NCBI RefSeq assembly: GCF_051201685.1
Contig: NZ_CP179213.1
Span: forward strand, 3,450,631 to 3,514,630
Direction: 5' to 3'
From: Luminiphilus sp051201685
GTDB lineage: Bacteria; Pseudomonadota; Gammaproteobacteria; Pseudomonadales; Halieaceae
Length of the DNA: 64,000 bases
The notes under the pieces are model-generated. The model did not search any database. It was not told the origin of the DNA and was given only the letters and a program-made list of their open reading frames with translations. Shown in pieces: positions 63,246-64,000 of this stretch. Within the stretch, counting starts at the first letter, position 1, and every line of letters starts with the position of its first letter. The position numbers were made by a program, and so were the translations under genes.

Positions 63246-63287
63246 TGAGGCGGCAGCCGTAAGATTAGCTGCGCCGGAGGCGCGGGA

Positions 63288-63422
63288 TTAACAGGCTAGT
63301 TTTTTGCGTCCGCGGGCGCGACGTCGAGCGATGACCTGTCGACCGCTTTTAGTTGCCATCCTAGAACGGAAGCCGTGGGTGCGTTTGCGTTTGAGGACGC
63401 TGGGTTGGAATGTGCGCTTCAT
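63288..63422 (-). CDS. rpmH: 50S ribosomal protein L34
   Basis: This very basic 44-residue protein reads MKRTFQPSVLKRKRTHGF at the start and RRRARGRKKLAC at the end. The true ATG is at 63422; the open frame extends further into the leader without homology. It is the first gene of the rpmH-rnpA-yidD-yidC-mnmE run and faces away from dnaA. Confidence 0.97.
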   Translation of the reverse strand: MKRTFQPSVLKRKRTHGFRSRMATKSGRQVIARRRARGRKKLAC

Positions 63423-63974
63423 GGCTATTTGCCTGAGTCGGTAGTTGAAAGGGCGCGGAGTATACTTTGGCGCAAGCAGAGGGGCAAGCCTCAATAAAAT
63501 GTTGTCTGCGCCTACCAAACATTGAAAAAAAACTTATTGTATTTGGGTGTAAGCACTTACCAACCGCCTTGGTATGCAGGCGCGTGTTATTTATGGTCTG
63601 GCGCACGAATTTTGATGTTGTCGTGTCATAAGAAAACAATGTTGATAACAGGTTACACACAGCCAATGGGTTCTCTGCGGGTTGCTTTTCCTTGTGGGAC
63701 AGGATAGACAAAAAAAAACTATAAGACACTGATTAATAACAAAAAAAAATAGTTTGATCGGTGTGTTTTTTTGTGGATAACTAGTGGCTTAGATCTTGGT
63801 TCAGGCGCAATAACCGGATCAGTGGGCCGCCATTACAGACATTTTGGTTAAATACCGGTGGGGACACGGCGGTGACTGTGTATAACTCTATAATAAAACA
63901 GACTTTTCTGGCCTGGAGAGTCACTCGATCGCTTTTTACCTGGTGTGGTAGAGGGTAAATTTTCGGAGCAGCGT
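63423..63974. other. rpmH-dnaA intergenic region with DnaA boxes (promoters and possible second origin site)
   Basis: This stretch of about 550 bp has no gene. It is AT-rich from 63700 to 63780 and holds a perfect DnaA box on the minus strand (TGTGGATAA, 63772-63780). Weaker ones are at 63640-63648 (TGTTGATAA) and 63651-63659 (GGTTACACA), and four GATC sites lie between 63750 and 63935. It must contain the rpmH promoter and probably the dnaA promoter with autoregulatory boxes. In Pseudomonas this gap is the origin, so it is a rival to the mnmE-mnmG site. Confidence 0.6.
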
Positions 63975-64000
63975 GTGTCGTTAAGAGCAATTAGCACAGA
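63975..64000 (+). CDS. dnaA: Possible first codons of dnaA, cut by the window edge
   Basis: A GTG at 63975 is preceded by GGAG at 6 nt and opens a frame (MSLRAIST) that is still open at the window end. Position facing away from rpmH is where dnaA is expected. Only eight codons are visible and they are not diagnostic, so the call rests on gene order and the ribosome binding site. Confidence 0.35.

Noticed and set aside
1..64000. CRISPR arrays, prophage, tRNA or rRNA genes
   Set aside because: No regularly spaced repeats, phage structural genes, or cloverleaf/rRNA-like stretches were recognised by reading the intergenic gaps; a tRNAscan or Rfam search was not possible.

Overview
The window reads as a chromosomal backbone segment of a marine-type gammaproteobacterium. 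Gene order closely follows the Pseudomonas/Cellvibrionales arrangement: pilTU-yggS-proC-yggT-metXW-rdgB-hemW-trmB, rpoH-ftsXEY-rsmD-coaD-mutM, rpmGB-radC-coaBC-algC-argB, pyrE-crc-rph-yicC-gmk-rpoZ-spoT-ridA-recG-ubiA, uvrD, glmSU, the atp operon, and parBA-rsmG-mnmG-mnmE-yidC-yidD-rnpA-rpmH running up to dnaA. SlmA, a Crc homologue, PilTU and MetXW support this placement. A genus (for example Halieaceae/OM60 or SAR92) would be inference only. Coding density is very high, with many 1-25 bp overlaps and frequent TTG/GTG starts.

Layout. 1-1758 is pilU (cut by the left edge) and pilT. 1815-7919 is a tight forward run: PLP-homeostasis protein, proline synthesis, YggT, methionine entry (MetX/MetW plus DUF4426), RdgB and HemW. 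7908-12640 is a reverse block: trmB, DUF423, rpoH, ftsX/E/Y. 12731-15886 holds rsmD and coaD against mutM, rpmG, rpmB and radC. 15927-28823 covers CoA, arginine and pyrimidine synthesis, SlmA, Crc, RNase PH, YicC, Gmk, omega, SpoT and RidA. 28846-42690 contains recG, ubiA, a GNAT gene broken by one base, yaaA, TRAP transporter genes split over two strands around a thioesterase, uvrD, a two-SPOR-domain protein and a small secreted protein. 42691-44285 is the only clearly accessory stretch: AT-rich in its right half, with tiny paralogous membrane-protein ORFs, a REP-like palindrome, a repeated 33-mer and a frameshifted VOC gene. 44286-63422 is one long reverse-strand run from glmS to rpmH, with the ATP synthase operon, the Par system and the origin-proximal genes. 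The last 0.5 kb is the rpmH-dnaA intergenic region.

Most notable observations. (1) A perfect CIRCE operator (HrcA site) overlaps the apparent promoter of rpoH, which would place the heat-shock sigma factor under HrcA repression. (2) The AlgC-position gene is an 820-residue membrane-anchored phosphohexomutase homologue whose phosphoserine loop reads TGGHGD instead of TGSHNP and whose C-terminal phosphate loop has lost its Arg, so it looks like a pseudoenzyme. (3) Two 38-39-residue paralogous membrane micropeptides lie in the island before glmS. (4) rpoH (5' end), the GNAT gene and the VOC gene can each be repaired by adding one base to a homopolymer; this may be real decay but may equally be sequencing error. 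(5) Two candidate oriC regions are present, the mnmE-mnmG gap (AT-rich with TTACTTA repeats and DnaA-like boxes) and the rpmH-dnaA gap (one perfect DnaA box).

No tRNA, rRNA, CRISPR array, prophage or intact transposase was recognised.
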